Assembly: GCA_009823505.1 (NCBI GenBank)
Contig: VZQC01007129.1
Span: 1,832,989-1,896,988 of the forward strand
Direction: 5' to 3'
Length of the DNA stretch: 64,000 nucleotides
Origin: Rhizomys pruinosus
Taxonomy: Eukaryota > Chordata > Mammalia > Rodentia > Spalacidae
Shown here: positions 22,548 through 33,869 of the stretch, one piece after another
How the letters are laid out: the number at the start of each line of letters is the position of its first letter
Numbering within the stretch: position 1 is the first letter of the stretch
The notes under the pieces: model-generated
What the model was told of the DNA's origin: nothing
Databases searched by the model: none
The model's input: only the letters and a program-made list of their open reading frames with translations
Made by a program: the position numbers and the translations under genes

Positions 22548-23447
22548 CAGTTGGACTTTCTATAGTTCAAAACCTCAGTAGGAGTTCCTTTTCTTTTACT
22601 TGACCCCAAAGTCTTACTCTTCATGGTATAGATTAGGTGATTCCACTTAGGTGCACAGAGCTAATGTAGCCTTCATATCGTTTTTCCTCTAGCTCCTCTG
22701 TGACTCAGCTTCTATTAATCCTGGGAATTTTATTTATTTTTTAATGATTTATTTTTTATTTAAAATATTTTATTAGCATTGCTTTCTTTAAGAAATAACA
22801 TAATTACATTGGAAGATTTTGTATAGGTTATAGAATTTGGAAAGGGAGTTAATGACAAACTCACATTATAGCAGCAGTGATAATTTTTACATTATCGTTG
22901 AAGCTTGGAAGTGCAGTTTTGTCAGTAAACAATATTTAAAACTTATAGCAGACATATAGAATTTTGAATTTCTATTCCAAGATATAATTACATATTTTTA
23001 GTTTAAGGATTATAGCAGTTTGGTTATTACGGTACTTTCTATTTCTTCATTTGTAACTTCCCAGACTGTGGTTTTTATTAATTAGGGCATAGGTGAAAGC
23101 ATACAGAGGCCTGGTAATAGGAGAGGTCCAACATCAAGGCCTGGATGCCCAGGACCACATGTGGACTGAGGACCACAGCTTAGCCTCAGGGGAGGTGGGA
23201 GGACCATTTCAGGGAATCAGTCCTCCCAAGACCAGAATCTGAAAATGACAAGACTTCCCCTGTCCCCAGCATAAGAGGCAAAGCCCCTGCCTTACACAGC
23301 TCAGGGGAGGGGGTTGCCGGGAATGTAGTCGCTCTGAGAAGACTGAATCTGCTGCTCAACATCAGGAAGTCTTCCATGCTCTACTCTGCCCCAGGAATGT
23401 GGAACTGCGACTTGAGGATTCAGGCTCCTGTAAGGGGATCAGAGCTG
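22548..23447. other. Anonymous sequence
   Basis: AT-rich to about 23,080, then GC-richer DNA with gaggaccacag motifs that may be the decayed beginning of the neighbouring minisatellite. Confidence 0.4.
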
Positions 23448-23838
23448 AGGTTCACAGGAGGTGACCACAGCTTAATTTCACAAGAGGAGACCACAACTCT
23501 GGCTCATAGTGGTGGGGAGACACCACTCCAATTTCCAAGGACAGGACCATAATTCCAGGATCACAGGAGGAGAGCACAACTTCAGGTCACAAGAGGGGAC
23601 ACTCAAAAGAGGAAACTGCAGTTCCAAGTTTACCAGAGGGAATTCTAGCTCATAGGAGGAGACTTTAGCTCAGGGTTCATAGGAGGAGCTCAAAGTTGAA
23701 GAGAAGTGTCCACTCCTCCAGCTCACTGGAGATGACCACAACTCAAGCTCACAGGAGGGGAACACAACTCCAGATTCTCAGGAGGGGACCACAGCTCCAA
23801 GTTCATGGGAGGGGACCACACACAGCTCCAGTATCTTG
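23448..23838 (+). repeat. Degenerate ~27-bp minisatellite
   Basis: About 14 diverged units on the pattern ttcacaggaggggaccacag plus ctccaag. The core ggaggggaccacagctcc is clearest at 23,755-23,830. Units vary from about 24 to 31 bp, so the array is old. It ends sharply at an AT-rich flank (atcttggaaattttaataaa). Confidence 0.85.
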
Positions 23839-24179
23839 GAAATTTTAATAAACTTTTTATTTCATTCACCCTGGGTTGGTTTTTATTATCACTATGCATT
23901 TCAATATATCAGCTCCTCATGGTACGCTGGGACATTTTTTCTCCATTGGTTTTCAATAGATTATTATGATGTTTGAAAATTGTGGTGATTCAGAAAGACA
24001 AAGCATCATGGTTGATAGGATTATGTCATGCCTTAGATGGGATCTGCTTGCATTTACTAAGAATTCCTTAGTAATGGATGGAATTAGTTTTGTTTTTATG
24101 TTAGTGTCTCTAAAAATGGCCAGTATTCTAAATATTAAGCTTCTGCTAGCTGTATGGCTAGCAACAATTTTCTATTATA
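23839..24179. other. Anonymous AT-rich sequence
   Basis: May contain decayed LINE-1 ORF2 leading into the recognisable piece at 24.18 kb, but I cannot align it with confidence. Confidence 0.35.
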
Positions 24180-24335
24180 TGATCCAGCTATTCCACTCTG
24201 GGTAGATACCTCAAGGATAAAGATACTTGTACATCCACATGTACTGCTGTCCTATTCAAAAACAGCTGAGTTATGGAGTCAACTTAGGTTTCCATCAACA
24301 GACAAATGGATAAAAAAATGTGCTTCAGAGAAGAG
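24180..24335 (+). repeat. Old LINE-1 ORF2 3' fragment
   Basis: The tgatccagctattccactct block, gatacctcaaggataaa, and ggtttccatcaacagacaaa followed by tggataaa are the usual ORF2 C-terminal landmarks of old mammalian LINE-1. Confidence 0.7.
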
Positions 24336-24535
24336 GATGAGATATTGGCTGGAGCAACTGGTTTTGTCCAGAATAATTCCTAGAAAGTGGCACCTATGAG
24401 TCCTTAGTAGCCAGCACTCCCAAGAGGGAAGAGGGGTAGTGAATGTATTTTCCTGAAAAGGTGATCTGGATGTCACATCCCACATCCCACTGTTTCCTAT
24501 ATTTTTTCTATATTTTCTATATTTTCCTATGTTTC

Positions 24536-24688
24536 AGTGTGAGGAAAATGGGAGGTTTGGTCTGGATGGTTTTTCCTCCAATAGAGGAGAAACTACGTCT
24601 CCATAAATGGTAGTTGTTGGAGATGGAGAAATGGCTCAGTGGTTAAGAGCACTGGCTGCTCTTGCAGAAAGCCCACATTCAGTTCCTT
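24536..24688. repeat. Left arm of a ~155-bp inverted duplication
   Basis: It starts tgtgaggaaaatgggaggtt and continues through gaggagaaactacgtctcca and tggtagttgttgg into the first ~70 bp of a SINE (ggagatggagaaatggctca). Read on the other strand, 25,330-25,482 repeats it with a few mismatches and one 3-bp indel. Confidence 0.9.
24617..24688 (+). repeat. SINE head fragment, part of the inverted duplication
   Basis: Only the tRNA-like 5' part (ggctcagtggttaagagcac to cacattcagttcc) is present. There is no 3' half, tail or target-site duplication, so it was copied with the arm rather than inserted. Confidence 0.8.
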
Positions 24689-25203
24689 TTTATTTCTATT
24701 TTTTGAAACATTTCCTGTGGAGTTGAAATTATATTAACCCTACAATGAAAATTAACTACTATATACCACAAACTTGATGCCTTAAAATAGTAGAAATATT
24801 GTTTCACAGTTTTAGAGTTTGGTTCAGACCAAGCATGGAATTAGCCTGGTCATGCCCTCTCTGAAGGCTCCAGGGGAGGATCATCCTTTGTTTCTCCCAG
24901 CATCTGTTTCCAGCAGTCCATAGCTTGTAGGTGCATCACCCCAGCTCTTCCTGGAAGCTTAGCACTACAGCTCATTTCACTCTCCTTCCTGACTGCAGAT
25001 GCCTCACACTCCTTTGTGTCTCTGGATCCAGACTTGCTTCTTCTAAGGACACTGGTGATTGGATTTGGGTGCTCAGGAATCTACTGTGACCTCTTCTTAA
25101 TTAAATTTATATCTAAAAAATTGATATGTAAAATCAAATTTATGGGTTCTGGAGGTTAGGAGCTCAACACATCTCTTTGGAGGATATGTATGGTTCAGCC
25201 CAA

Positions 25204-25418
25204 AACAACCACCATTTTTTTAAATTATTTATTATTTTTATTTTATGTGCATTACCTTTATGTGTATAAATGGACCTGTGTTGTGCAATGCCTGTGGAGG
25301 TCAGAAGAAGGCATCAGATCTACCATGTAGGTGCTGGGAACTGAATGTGGGCCCTCTGCAAGAGCAGCCAATGCTCTTAACCACTGAGCCATTTCTCCAG
25401 CTCCAACAACCACCATTT
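25204..25418 (-). repeat. B2/B3-superfamily SINE with target-site duplication
   Basis: aacaaccaccattt at 25,204-25,217 and 25,405-25,418 flanks an antisense SINE. Its middle is shortened: cagatctaccatgtaggtgc follows directly after the gaggtcagaagaaggcat segment. The right half of this SINE lies in the inverted duplication. Confidence 0.92.
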
Positions 25419-25482
25419 GTGGAGTCATAGTTTCTCCTCTATTGGAGGACCATCCAGACCAAACCTCCCATTTTCCTCACAG
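25330..25482. repeat. Right arm of a ~155-bp inverted duplication
   Basis: Reverse complement of 24,536-24,688. It contains the 5' part of an intact SINE, one target-site duplication copy, and the flank gagtcatagtttctcctcta to cccattttcctcaca. Confidence 0.9.
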
Positions 25483-25805
25483 TAAAAATAATGCATCAGT
25501 AAAAATAATATTACTACCCCCACCATTTATCTTCTGGATTATTTACTGGAACAGCGTTCCTACTGCCCCCCCCCCAGCCATTATTATTCCAATGGGCCTT
25601 CTTAAGACCAAATTTGATCATGTAACTGTTCTTCAAAGTCTCCAATAGCTTTCAATTTTCTCCATAATGGAATTCATACGCTGTAGCATGACAGCTTAGA
25701 TAAACTTTCCTACTGATCTATGCAGTGTCATCTTTGCTTTGTGTTGGTACCCAAAACCTTTAAACCATTTATGTGTGCCTAGTATGTACTGACCTTCAAT
25801 AAATG

Positions 25806-25806
<1 letters not shown>
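25483..25806. other. Anonymous sequence
   Basis: A poly-C run lies at 25,567-25,575. No gene seen. Confidence 0.4.
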
Positions 25807-25857
<51 letters not shown>

Positions 25858-25866
25858 TCTCTCTCT
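25807..25866 (+). repeat. (CT)n microsatellite
   Basis: About 28 CT units with one CCCT interruption. A polypyrimidine tract. Confidence 0.97.
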
Positions 25867-26317
25867 TCATGGCTTACAAAGTCAGAAAAGAGAAGAAACA
25901 TGTAGCTAAGGAATGGCACCAAAAGCCACATGCAAATTTGTGACTGCAGTGGGCATCCTTTCTGATGTGCTGTGTCTGCAGTTTGTGATGATAAACTTAA
26001 CCTTCCCCATTTGCACACTCAGCACCCGTGCCTCCTGTCAGTAATCCATGCAAGCAGAAAATACTGAGTTTAGGGAGGTGTCTCTTATATTACACTAGAA
26101 GCAGAAATTATTGTGAAAGAGAAAATAGACTTTCCACATAAGACCCATTTAGGCTAGAATAAAAATCTCATCTGGGCTATGATAGACTATGTTTCTCTTA
26201 TAAATAGTCCCTTCTTAGAAGATAGATGTGTATCAGTCAGTGTCACCCACTGCATGTCAGAAAGGCACTGTTGCACCTGGGAACTGAACGGAAGTATGAG
26301 CTTTTGTCTGCTTCTTT
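25867..26317. other. Anonymous sequence
   Basis: No supported feature. Confidence 0.4.
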
Positions 26318-26585
26318 AAGATACATCTGTGGGGCTGGAGGGATGGCCTAGCAGTTAAGAGCGCTGACTGCTCTTGCAGAGGACCGGGGTTTGATCCCCA
26401 GCACCCACATGGGGTTAAGCGTCTGTAACTCCAATTCCAGGAGAACTCCACTTCCAGTGGATTCCGACACCCTCTTCTGACCTCCGCGGCATTGCACGAC
26501 ACGGGTGCACAGACCTACATGCAGACAATACATTCATACACATAAAAAAATAAATAAATAAAAATTAAAAAAAGATACATCTGTG
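26318..26585 (+). repeat. B3-like SINE, young, sense, with target-site duplication
   Basis: aagatacatctgtg at 26,318-26,331 and 26,572-26,585. Sense orientation makes the structure easy to read: head ggctggagggatggcctagc, B-box-like region (ggggtttgatccccagcacc), cgacaccctcttctgacctc, then the family-specific gcattgcacgacacgggtgc, and an (AAAT)n tail. Confidence 0.95.
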
Positions 26586-27904
26586 TGAGTCAAAGATACT
26601 ATGCCAGTAGTTACAGAGGTTTCCATGGCAACCTCATCTTTATTTTCCTTCCTGAACGGGACTATCAAATGGTGACCTTGAAACAACACCCATTTGGAAT
26701 CCTTAGCTAAAGATTCTGTTTAATTTTATGCTTTACTTATTTGTCTCCAAGGAGAGAGGAGAAGTGAACAGATTCTGAAGGAAGCAGGAAGACGCGGCTC
26801 TTCCAGCTGACCTTGGCTAGCCATCGTTCTCTAACCACCTGAATAAGCCTGCACTTACCTCGTATCTTCATTTCATTTTTCCTTGGTAGAAGTAGCTAAA
26901 GACATTTTGCTCACAGGAAGGAAAAATATCTGGGAGTTATTTTCAGAAAAATTAGGTCAAAATCATCAAGGAAGCATGGGGTGGAAAGCCTCGCAGCCTG
27001 GGACAACCAGGAGAGCACACACTGAAAATTAGAGTGAGCGAGGATGGATTTTCTCTGTCATATTTGACAGGCTGCAAAAAGAGGATGGGTGGTTCAGTGT
27101 GATATGCTGTTATAGAGTTGCTCATTCTTTGTGGAAATATTATAGGAGGAAATTTGGGCAGTGGGATATGTATTGTTTTCTTTGGAGACTGGCCTTTAAG
27201 ATAACCTTATTTTAGAACTCAGTTGTAGCCATCAGCTTCTAATTGGGGCAAAGGTAGCAGGCAGGGCCATCGGATCTTCGGGTTCTTCACCTGTAGATGA
27301 AAGCCTGAGGGTGAGGAACTCGGTGATATTATTCTCATCGGAGCTCAGTAGCTTGTGGAGACTCTTTAATCACTGTGGCCAGTGGGGATAGTCCTGGCTG
27401 GAAATCCTCTTGACCACAACCACTGAGTGATATCAGGCTATTTCAAAGCTGGATCTGAGACTCTCAACTAAACCCATTTTAGTCCCTTGCAAAGGCTATT
27501 ATTCAAATAACTCAGAAAGATATTTTCTGAATTGTTAGAGTCTATAAAAGTATCGGCGTTTGTTACTACTAGCTACTGGAGAAAAACTGGAAGAGATTCA
27601 GCCTATATTTATTTTAATTGACTTGCTTTGACTCAACTAGTCACGAGCAGGCTGAGGCTTGATATTTTGTGGATGGTCTACCTGCTGCTTTTCAGGCTCG
27701 TGGTGTTTCTAAATGTTTCTTTATTTGGCTCTCACCCCCCCCCCCCCATTTTACAAGTGGATAGACTGAGGGAGGTTAGACATGTTTGACGGTTCTTCCT
27801 TGAGGCTGCACTTTGCCTTTCTAGGCAAGGTGGAGCTGATGTTGGAACTCATCTCACCCTGCTTTCAGGGTCCGTGCTATTTTTAATTGACATTCCCAGA
27901 AAAT
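26586..27904. other. Anonymous sequence
   Basis: A 13-base poly-C run lies at 27,737-27,749. No repeat family, exon or RNA gene that I can support. Confidence 0.4.
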
Positions 27905-28275
27905 AAAAGCTACATTTACGGAGATGGCCCATTTATTAATGTGCTTGCCCCACAAGAATGAGGACTGGAGTTTAGATTCCTCAAAAGCTGGGCAGGACTG
28001 GCAGCTGCTTATAATTCCAGCACTAGGGAGACAGAGACAGAAGGGGCGTTCCCTAGAGCAAGCTGGCTAGCTTTACTAGCCAGAATTAATGAGCTCTAGG
28101 TTCAGTGAGAGACCATGTTTTGATAAACAAAGTGGAGAACAATCAAGGAAGACATCCAGAGTTAACTTTGAGCCTCCAAGCACAGGCACACATACATGTG
28201 TATTCAATGTACACACATGTTCATCCATACACCTATATGCACACATCCATACATATATATTCATGCAAAAAAAAG
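27905..28275 (+). repeat. B4-type SINE (ID-like head joined to B1-like part) with CA-rich tail
   Basis: The gagatggcccatttattaat head and aagaatgaggactggagttt lead to a B1-like middle (ttataattccagcactaggg). The diagnostic gctctaggttcagtgagaga and caatcaaggaagacatccag end and an acacat-rich tail follow. Confidence 0.8.
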
Positions 28276-29613
28276 AAAAAATCAATACTTGTATTAAAGA
28301 TTCACGTAGCTGACTGATTGAAACTTTAATGACTGTGAGCTTTGGAATGTGGCAGGGCCAGAGCTATCTGAGCTATCCTAGCCCTCTAAATAGCCATGTA
28401 TTGCTTAATTCTTTCTGTGATCTAGTGTGACTTATGACTATTAGATGGATTCTACCTACCACTCCCTCCTACCACTCAGCTTATCCTCTCCTACTCTCTT
28501 TTCTAGTAATTTCTCCAAAGAACAAAATTTCCATAGCAAGGGAAAAAATGTGGCTTATTTTAGATAAAGTCTAGAAGTGATCCTATGTTATCTGTATTCC
28601 CTGGACAAAAACCAGACTAAAAATATTGATTATGGTGTTCCTTATGTCATAATTTTCTGAACAGTAATTGCTTACTTCTAGGATGAGCTTTGGCTTTTTC
28701 CACCTGCACTGATTTATCATTTTGTTTAGGCTTCTAGAACCTCTTCAGAAAAAAATCTGTCATTTTTTTTCACTAGGAACTCTCTGGCTCAATACAAATC
28801 TTGTCATATGCCTTCTGCTGATCTGAACAGACCCTTTGTTGGCCCTTTTCCTTACCTCACCAATTCCTGATTGTTTTAGCACATTATGAACATGGTATAT
28901 GTGAGTAAAAGTACTCAAGTCTGGCAAAGCTTCTTCTACCTCATAAAGATCATGCATCACAATGGGGCTGAGCAAAGCCACCAAAACCCTTTCCAGTCCC
29001 AAGATGCCTGGTATTAACTTCTTCCTTAACACTTCAGTCAACACAGTCCTACCTAGCCCAGTGACTTGGGCACTAAACACTGTATTTTCATCCCCAATTC
29101 TCTCACTGACATTTCTACCTCATTTTCTCCCTTATCACTATTTGATAACTGTAACGTTTTAATCCAGGAGTGGGTGTTTACTCTTTTCTTTGTGTCTGCT
29201 GAGCCATAAGAGACAGCAAGCCAGTGCCTCCATCTCATTCTCTGTGTTGTCCAATTTATCTGTCAAATTAGAGGCTGAAGTGGAGGGTGCCAGCCACATG
29301 TTTATTTCCTGCTATGATTCCTGCCTTACGTGGACAGACAGATAAGCCTCAGTTGAAGGCCTTACCACCTACAGAACAATGAAGCTTCTGCCACAGTTAC
29401 CTTACAGTCTTGTACTATACACAGTACTTTCAGAGATTTCAATATAGTCTTTGATCCATCAGCCATTTTCAAGTCATCTTTACTTTCCTTTAGTGAGCCA
29501 TATTCATGAAAGATGTGTATCATCCCATATGTCATAAAGTCAAATGACCAATTGGGATTTCCCCCATAGAGTTTCACCTGAGGAAGACAGCTTATCCTTA
29601 ATTGCATGTCTTT
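28276..29613. other. Anonymous sequence with coding-like minus-strand frames
   Basis: The minus strand has frames of 81 (29,362-29,607), 61 (29,053-29,238) and 106 codons (28,760-29,080) in a row. Their amino-acid composition is more protein-like than other chance frames here (for example a hydrophobic/acidic run at 28,850-28,960). I do not recognise the protein. A decayed processed pseudogene or an unknown old repeat is possible. No poly-A or flanking repeat confirms it. Confidence 0.3.
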
Positions 29614-29735
29614 TTGTTTATAATGCTTTTATTGATGTTTCGTATATTTCAGACATCATTTCTCAGTTCAGTTTAGACATAGTCCCATTTCCCTTTCCCC
29701 CAACCCACCCAATATCAAATTTCATGTCTTTTTAA
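29614..29735 (-). repeat. LINE-1 3' UTR end fragment
   Basis: tttattgatgtttcgtatat, then catttctcagttcagtttag and ccctttcccccaacccacc, is the reverse complement of the LINE-1 tail seen at 20.85-20.94 and 45.45-45.54 kb. Confidence 0.75.
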
Positions 29736-29745
29736 AAAATACTTT

Positions 29746-30018
29746 TCATTTATTATTATTATTTTTTATTTTTATTTTATTTATTATTGTATGTGTATCA
29801 ATGTACTGTCTGCATGCAGGTTTGTGCACCCGTGTCGTGCAATGCCACGGAGGTCAGAAGAGGGTGTCGGATTCCCCTGGAACTGGAGTTCTCCTGGAAT
29901 TGGAGCCCCAGACGGTTCTTGGCCACCATGTGGGTGCTGGAGATCGAACCCAGGTCCTCTGTAAGAGCGGTTGGCGCTCTTAACCGCTAGGCCATCTCTC
30001 CAGCCCTCATTTATTATT
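29746..30018 (-). repeat. B3-like SINE inserted into the tail of another SINE
   Basis: tcatttattatt at 29,746-29,757 and 30,007-30,018 flanks it. The body matches the young family (gtcgtgcaatgccacggagg). The left end of the giant inverted repeat falls inside this element at about 29,870. Confidence 0.88.
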
Positions 30019-30222
30019 TTTATTTATTTATATGAGTGTATTGTCTGAATGTATAAGTGCATCCATGTTGTGCAATGCTTGTAGTGGCCAGAAGAGGGCA
30101 TAAAATCTGGGACTGGAGTTACAGATGGTTATTAGCTACCATGTGGGTACTAGCAATCAAACCTGGGTAATCTGGAAGAGGAGCCAATGCTCCTAATTGT
30201 AGAGACCTCTCGCTAGCCCCCC
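30007..30222 (-). repeat. B2/B3-superfamily SINE, older
   Basis: Antisense. agtggccagaagagggcata, ctaccatgtgggtactagca and a diverged head at gagacctctcgctagcccc. It hosts the younger SINE in its tail. Confidence 0.8.
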
Positions 30223-30569
30223 TCAGTTGCATGTCTTAGCAGAGGCAATATAACTGCTACCACAGCAAGGAGGCACACCATTCTATGTTGGATGGCCACT
30301 TTGGGATTCCCCCAATATATACTTCACTCTCAGGGCTGAGACTGAAGGTGTCTTACTACTCATAACAGGAACCACTCAACTACCACACTGGCTTCCTGAC
30401 AATCTCATTAATTGTCTGGTACTCGGAGATTGTGATTTGCTCTCTAGTCCTCCAAGCACTTTTAAGGTATCTCCACACTTAGATTGGCAGATGCCATTCA
30501 ACTAGGAGGCATGTCACTTCATCCTGCTTCGAACACATTTGAAAAAAAAAGAAATAAAAAAGAAATAAA

Positions 30570-30725
30570 AAGTTAGTGTGGTGGCACAAGCCTTTAATCC
30601 TAGCACTTGGGAGGCAGAGGCAAGTGGATCTCTAAGGTCAGGGCCAGCCTGGTCTACATAGTGAGCTCCAGGCCAACTGGGACTAAAGGGACACCCTATC
30701 TCAAAAAGACAACAACAAAAAGAAC
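30570..30725 (+). repeat. B1 SINE (left arm)
   Basis: agttagtgtggtggcacaag head, gcctttaatcctagcacttg, and a tail with CAA repeats. Mirrored at 42.35-42.50 kb. Confidence 0.9.
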
Positions 30726-30825
30726 ACATCTATCTTTGTTAGATGATTTACTATTCATACTATAGTCCGTGCATCTGCTGCCACAGAAGAAGGCTTGGGA
30801 CCACACACTACATGGGGAAAGGTGG

Positions 30826-31186
30826 CTGTCCTAGTGGCTTTCTATTGCTATAATAAATACCACAACCCAAAACAACTTGGGGAGGAAAGATTTTGTTGCT
30901 TCTTAAACTTCAATCATTGAAGGAATCCAGGGGAGGAGCCCCAGCAGTGTAGGGACCTGGAGACAGGAACTAAGCAGAGACCATGTAGGAATGCTCCTTG
31001 CTTGTTTGCTCCCCTTGCCTGCCCCGGGGTGACATCATTCATAGCAGGCTGGCCCAGCTGTATCACTCAACAATCTAGAAAATATCTCCACAGACATGGC
31101 CACATGCCAATTCAATGGATGAAATTCTTCAGTTGAGGTTCTGTGTACCCAGGCATGTCAAGTTGACAACTGAAGGTATCTAGCAC
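30826..31186 (+). repeat. URR1-like rodent repeat (left arm)
   Basis: ctgtcctagtggctttctat, the gctataataaataccacaac block, and the end aggcatgtcaagttgacaac with tctagcaca. Same family as 7.54 kb, name uncertain. Confidence 0.6.
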
Positions 31187-31930
31187 AGTGGCCATATTGG
31201 TATTTCCCCTGTGGTTGTTCCTGGGCATTTTGAGAAAACAAGGCATATCAAATCCCAGAAATAACTCAAGTACATATATTCTGCACTTGAAGGAAGTGTG
31301 AGAGTAAGGTGAGAGAAAGAGAGAGGAGAGTAAGAGTGTGGAGGGAAGGGCATTTGTAAGAGATAAGAAATGCTGATAGTTCCCTATCAAAGAATCCTCA
31401 CAAGAATGGTTCAGGAATCTCAAACTGCTGACATCAGAATGAGGTAACCTGGCATCCATCACAGAGCAGCACTCAGTGACAGACCATGTGACCAGGACTG
31501 CCCTTATCTGCAATGACCCTGATTTGCATGGCCCTTAGTTTAATAGCAGAGATAGCAAAAATGGAAATTACTACATCCACAGTGGCTCCTGCTCACCTCA
31601 AAGAACTGTGCACTGGCTAATCTGTACTGTATATTCTTTCACTCAGCATAAACAATGTGGAGGAAACTGCACAAAAAGAAACATGCTCAACTGAAAAGCC
31701 CTTCTTACAGATGGAGACCCACCTCCACTCGAGTTACTACATAATCTGTTGCCCTCATATAGGGTATGCAACTAAGGATACTTCCCATTCTAGTCTAAAG
31801 GGAGAATCCACTTGCTTCCTGCTAATCTGTCCCCACAATCACAGTGGTGTGCAGCTGACTACTACAGAGAACTTGAGAAAAGCTTGGTTCTTTGGAGTTT
31901 ATCATTAGTTCTGTTATAGCTTCTGAAGTT
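31187..31930. other. Anonymous sequence (left arm)
   Basis: Single-copy-looking DNA with short frames on both strands, duplicated in reverse at 41.15-41.88 kb. It is useful for judging the palindrome because it is not a repeat. Confidence 0.5.
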
Positions 31931-32150
31931 TTTTAAAAATTAATTTTCTATTTAAAAATTTTTCATTTTATTTATTATTATTCTGTCTGCATGCATGTAC
32001 CATGGCATGCTTATGGATGTCAGAAGTCAACTTTTGGGACTACTTTCTCTTCTTCTGTCATGGGTTCTAGGAACTGAACTCAGCCATCAGGCTTGCTTGT
32101 GTGGTAAGGAGTTTTACCTGCTGAGCCATCTCATTGGCATAACTTCTTAT
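31931..32150 (-). repeat. B2/B3-superfamily SINE, old (left arm)
   Basis: Antisense: A-rich tail complement at 31,931-31,980, gtctgcatgcatgtaccatg, and the tacctgctgagccatctcat head end. Mirrored at about 40.93-41.15 kb. Confidence 0.75.
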
Positions 32151-32177
32151 TTTAAATTTTAAAAATAATTGATGCGG

Positions 32178-32662
32178 TGGCCTGGGTTTCAGCACCCAGG
32201 GGAAACACCCCACCCCACCTGCATGATCGACATGTGGGAAGTTACCAAGCTGCCAGTGGAGGGGTGGTGCAAGGGAGCAACTCCCCCCTCCCCAAGTGTC
32301 CCAGTGGGAATAGAAGTAGTGAGTCCAAGGCACAAGGAAGTAGAAGAGACAGGAACCTACCACAACCCCAGTCCCAGCACACTAGGCTTCTCAGCCAACC
32401 TACAGGAACTGGCCGGAGGGAAACTGAGTGAACACAGCACTCAGTGGTGAACCAATCTGGTTATTAACTATCCAATTTCTGGAGAACCTTCAGAACAGAA
32501 AGAGAAGAGTTAGTTGGACCTTCAGTGAAAACCTGAAATCTAGATCAGCCTGCCCTCCATAAACAAGGAGAAGACAAAGAAAACACCTGAAGGAAACAAG
32601 CAAAGCAAGCCTCCAAAGCAGTTGAGATTCACATCAGAATACAAACAACAAAACAAACCCAC
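32178..32662 (+). promoter_or_regulatory. LINE-1 5' UTR
   Basis: GC-rich leader between a target-site duplication copy (aattgatgcgg, 32,167-32,177) and the ORF1 start region. It holds ctgcatgatcgacatgtggg and a CT/GGGG-rich part at 32,255-32,310. No tandem monomer is visible, unlike the element at 0.76-1.4 kb. LINE-1 5' UTRs act as internal promoters; activity here is not shown. Confidence 0.75.
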
Positions 32663-33804
32663 ATGCCAAAAACACAATGAAAAAATAACATGGGAAAACC
32701 ACAAATCTATACCAAACTCTACCAGTCCTATAAAAGATTCCTACAATAGGACTTCCCTGGAAGCAACCCAAGACACAGATCTTAGATGAACAATCTTAGA
32801 CATACTCAAAGAAATCAAGGAATATGAAGAGCAAATCAAAGAACTAAAGGGAGAGAATGACAAACTCAGGAAGGAACTAGAGGGAGAAAATGACATTCAG
32901 GAAGGAAGTGGAAACACTGAAAAGATACCAGGCTGAAGTGAAAAAGGATACAGATCAGCAAAGCAAGGAGCTATAAGAAGAAAATGACAAGCTCCAAAAG
33001 GAAATGCAAATACTAAAGAAATCACAGGATGACATGAAAAAGGAAATTGAGCACTCACCCAATCAACAGGAAAGAATGGCAAAAGCCTCAGGAACAGATA
33101 GGAGGAGCAGAAAATAGAATATCAACATTGGAAGATAAAGTGGAAGAACTAGAATGCTCAAGAAAAGAATATGAAAACAAAAACAAAAACAAAAACAAAA
33201 ACACAAGAGTGGAACAATCAGGAAATGTGGGACACTATGAAAAGACTAAACCTCTGCATCCTGGGGATAAAAGAAGGAGAAGGATCCCAAGACAATGATT
33301 TTGGTCAAATCTTCAACAGAATAATAGAGGAAAATTTCCCCACATTGAAAAAAGAAAAACCCATGTAAATATAAGAAGCACATAGAACACAAAATAGACA
33401 CGATCAGAAAAGAAACTCCACACATCATATCATAGTTAAAATACAATCCTGCTAGATGCCCAAAACAAAGACAAAATACTGAAAACCACAAGAGAAAAAC
33501 AACAAGTTACATACAAGGGGAAGCCCATCAGAATTATAGCTGACTTTTCAGTGCAAACTATGAAAGCCAAAAGAATGTGGAACAAAAAGTATTCCCAGTA
33601 CTAAACGACTATAGATGTAAACCCAGATTACTATACCCAGCAAAAATGTCAATTATAGTTGAAGCAGAAAGAAAAATCTTTCATGACATAAACAAGATGA
33701 AAGAATACATGTCCAGAAAACCAACCATTCGTAAAATACTCAAAGCAATTCAAAGCACAGAGGGAAGGAGAGACTATCTCCAAACAGTGAGAGACAGAAA
33801 TTAA
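32663..33804 (+). pseudogene. LINE-1 ORF1, decayed
   Basis: The first ATG (32,663) is followed shortly by a stop. The coiled-coil region (32,800-33,160) is rich in Lys, Glu and Leu but interrupted by stops. At 33,170-33,202 an AAAAAC repeat keeps the frame (Lys-Asn pairs). The C-terminal domain is recognisable at 33,577-33,804 (Arg-Leu-Leu-Tyr-Pro-Ala-Lys near residue 18 of that frame), which in intact ORF1p contributes to nucleic-acid binding. Several frameshifts make it non-functional. Confidence 0.85.
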
Positions 33805-33869
33805 TAAAAGTATAAGTAGGAAAATACAAACCAAGAATGCAAACAGAAAATAAGGCGAAAAAGAAGCAA

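Noticed and set aside
24533..25484. A DNA transposon with 85-155-bp terminal inverted repeats
   Set aside because: The arms extend into a SINE that has its own target-site duplication, and the outer ends lack a consistent terminal motif or flanking duplication; inverted duplication explains it better.
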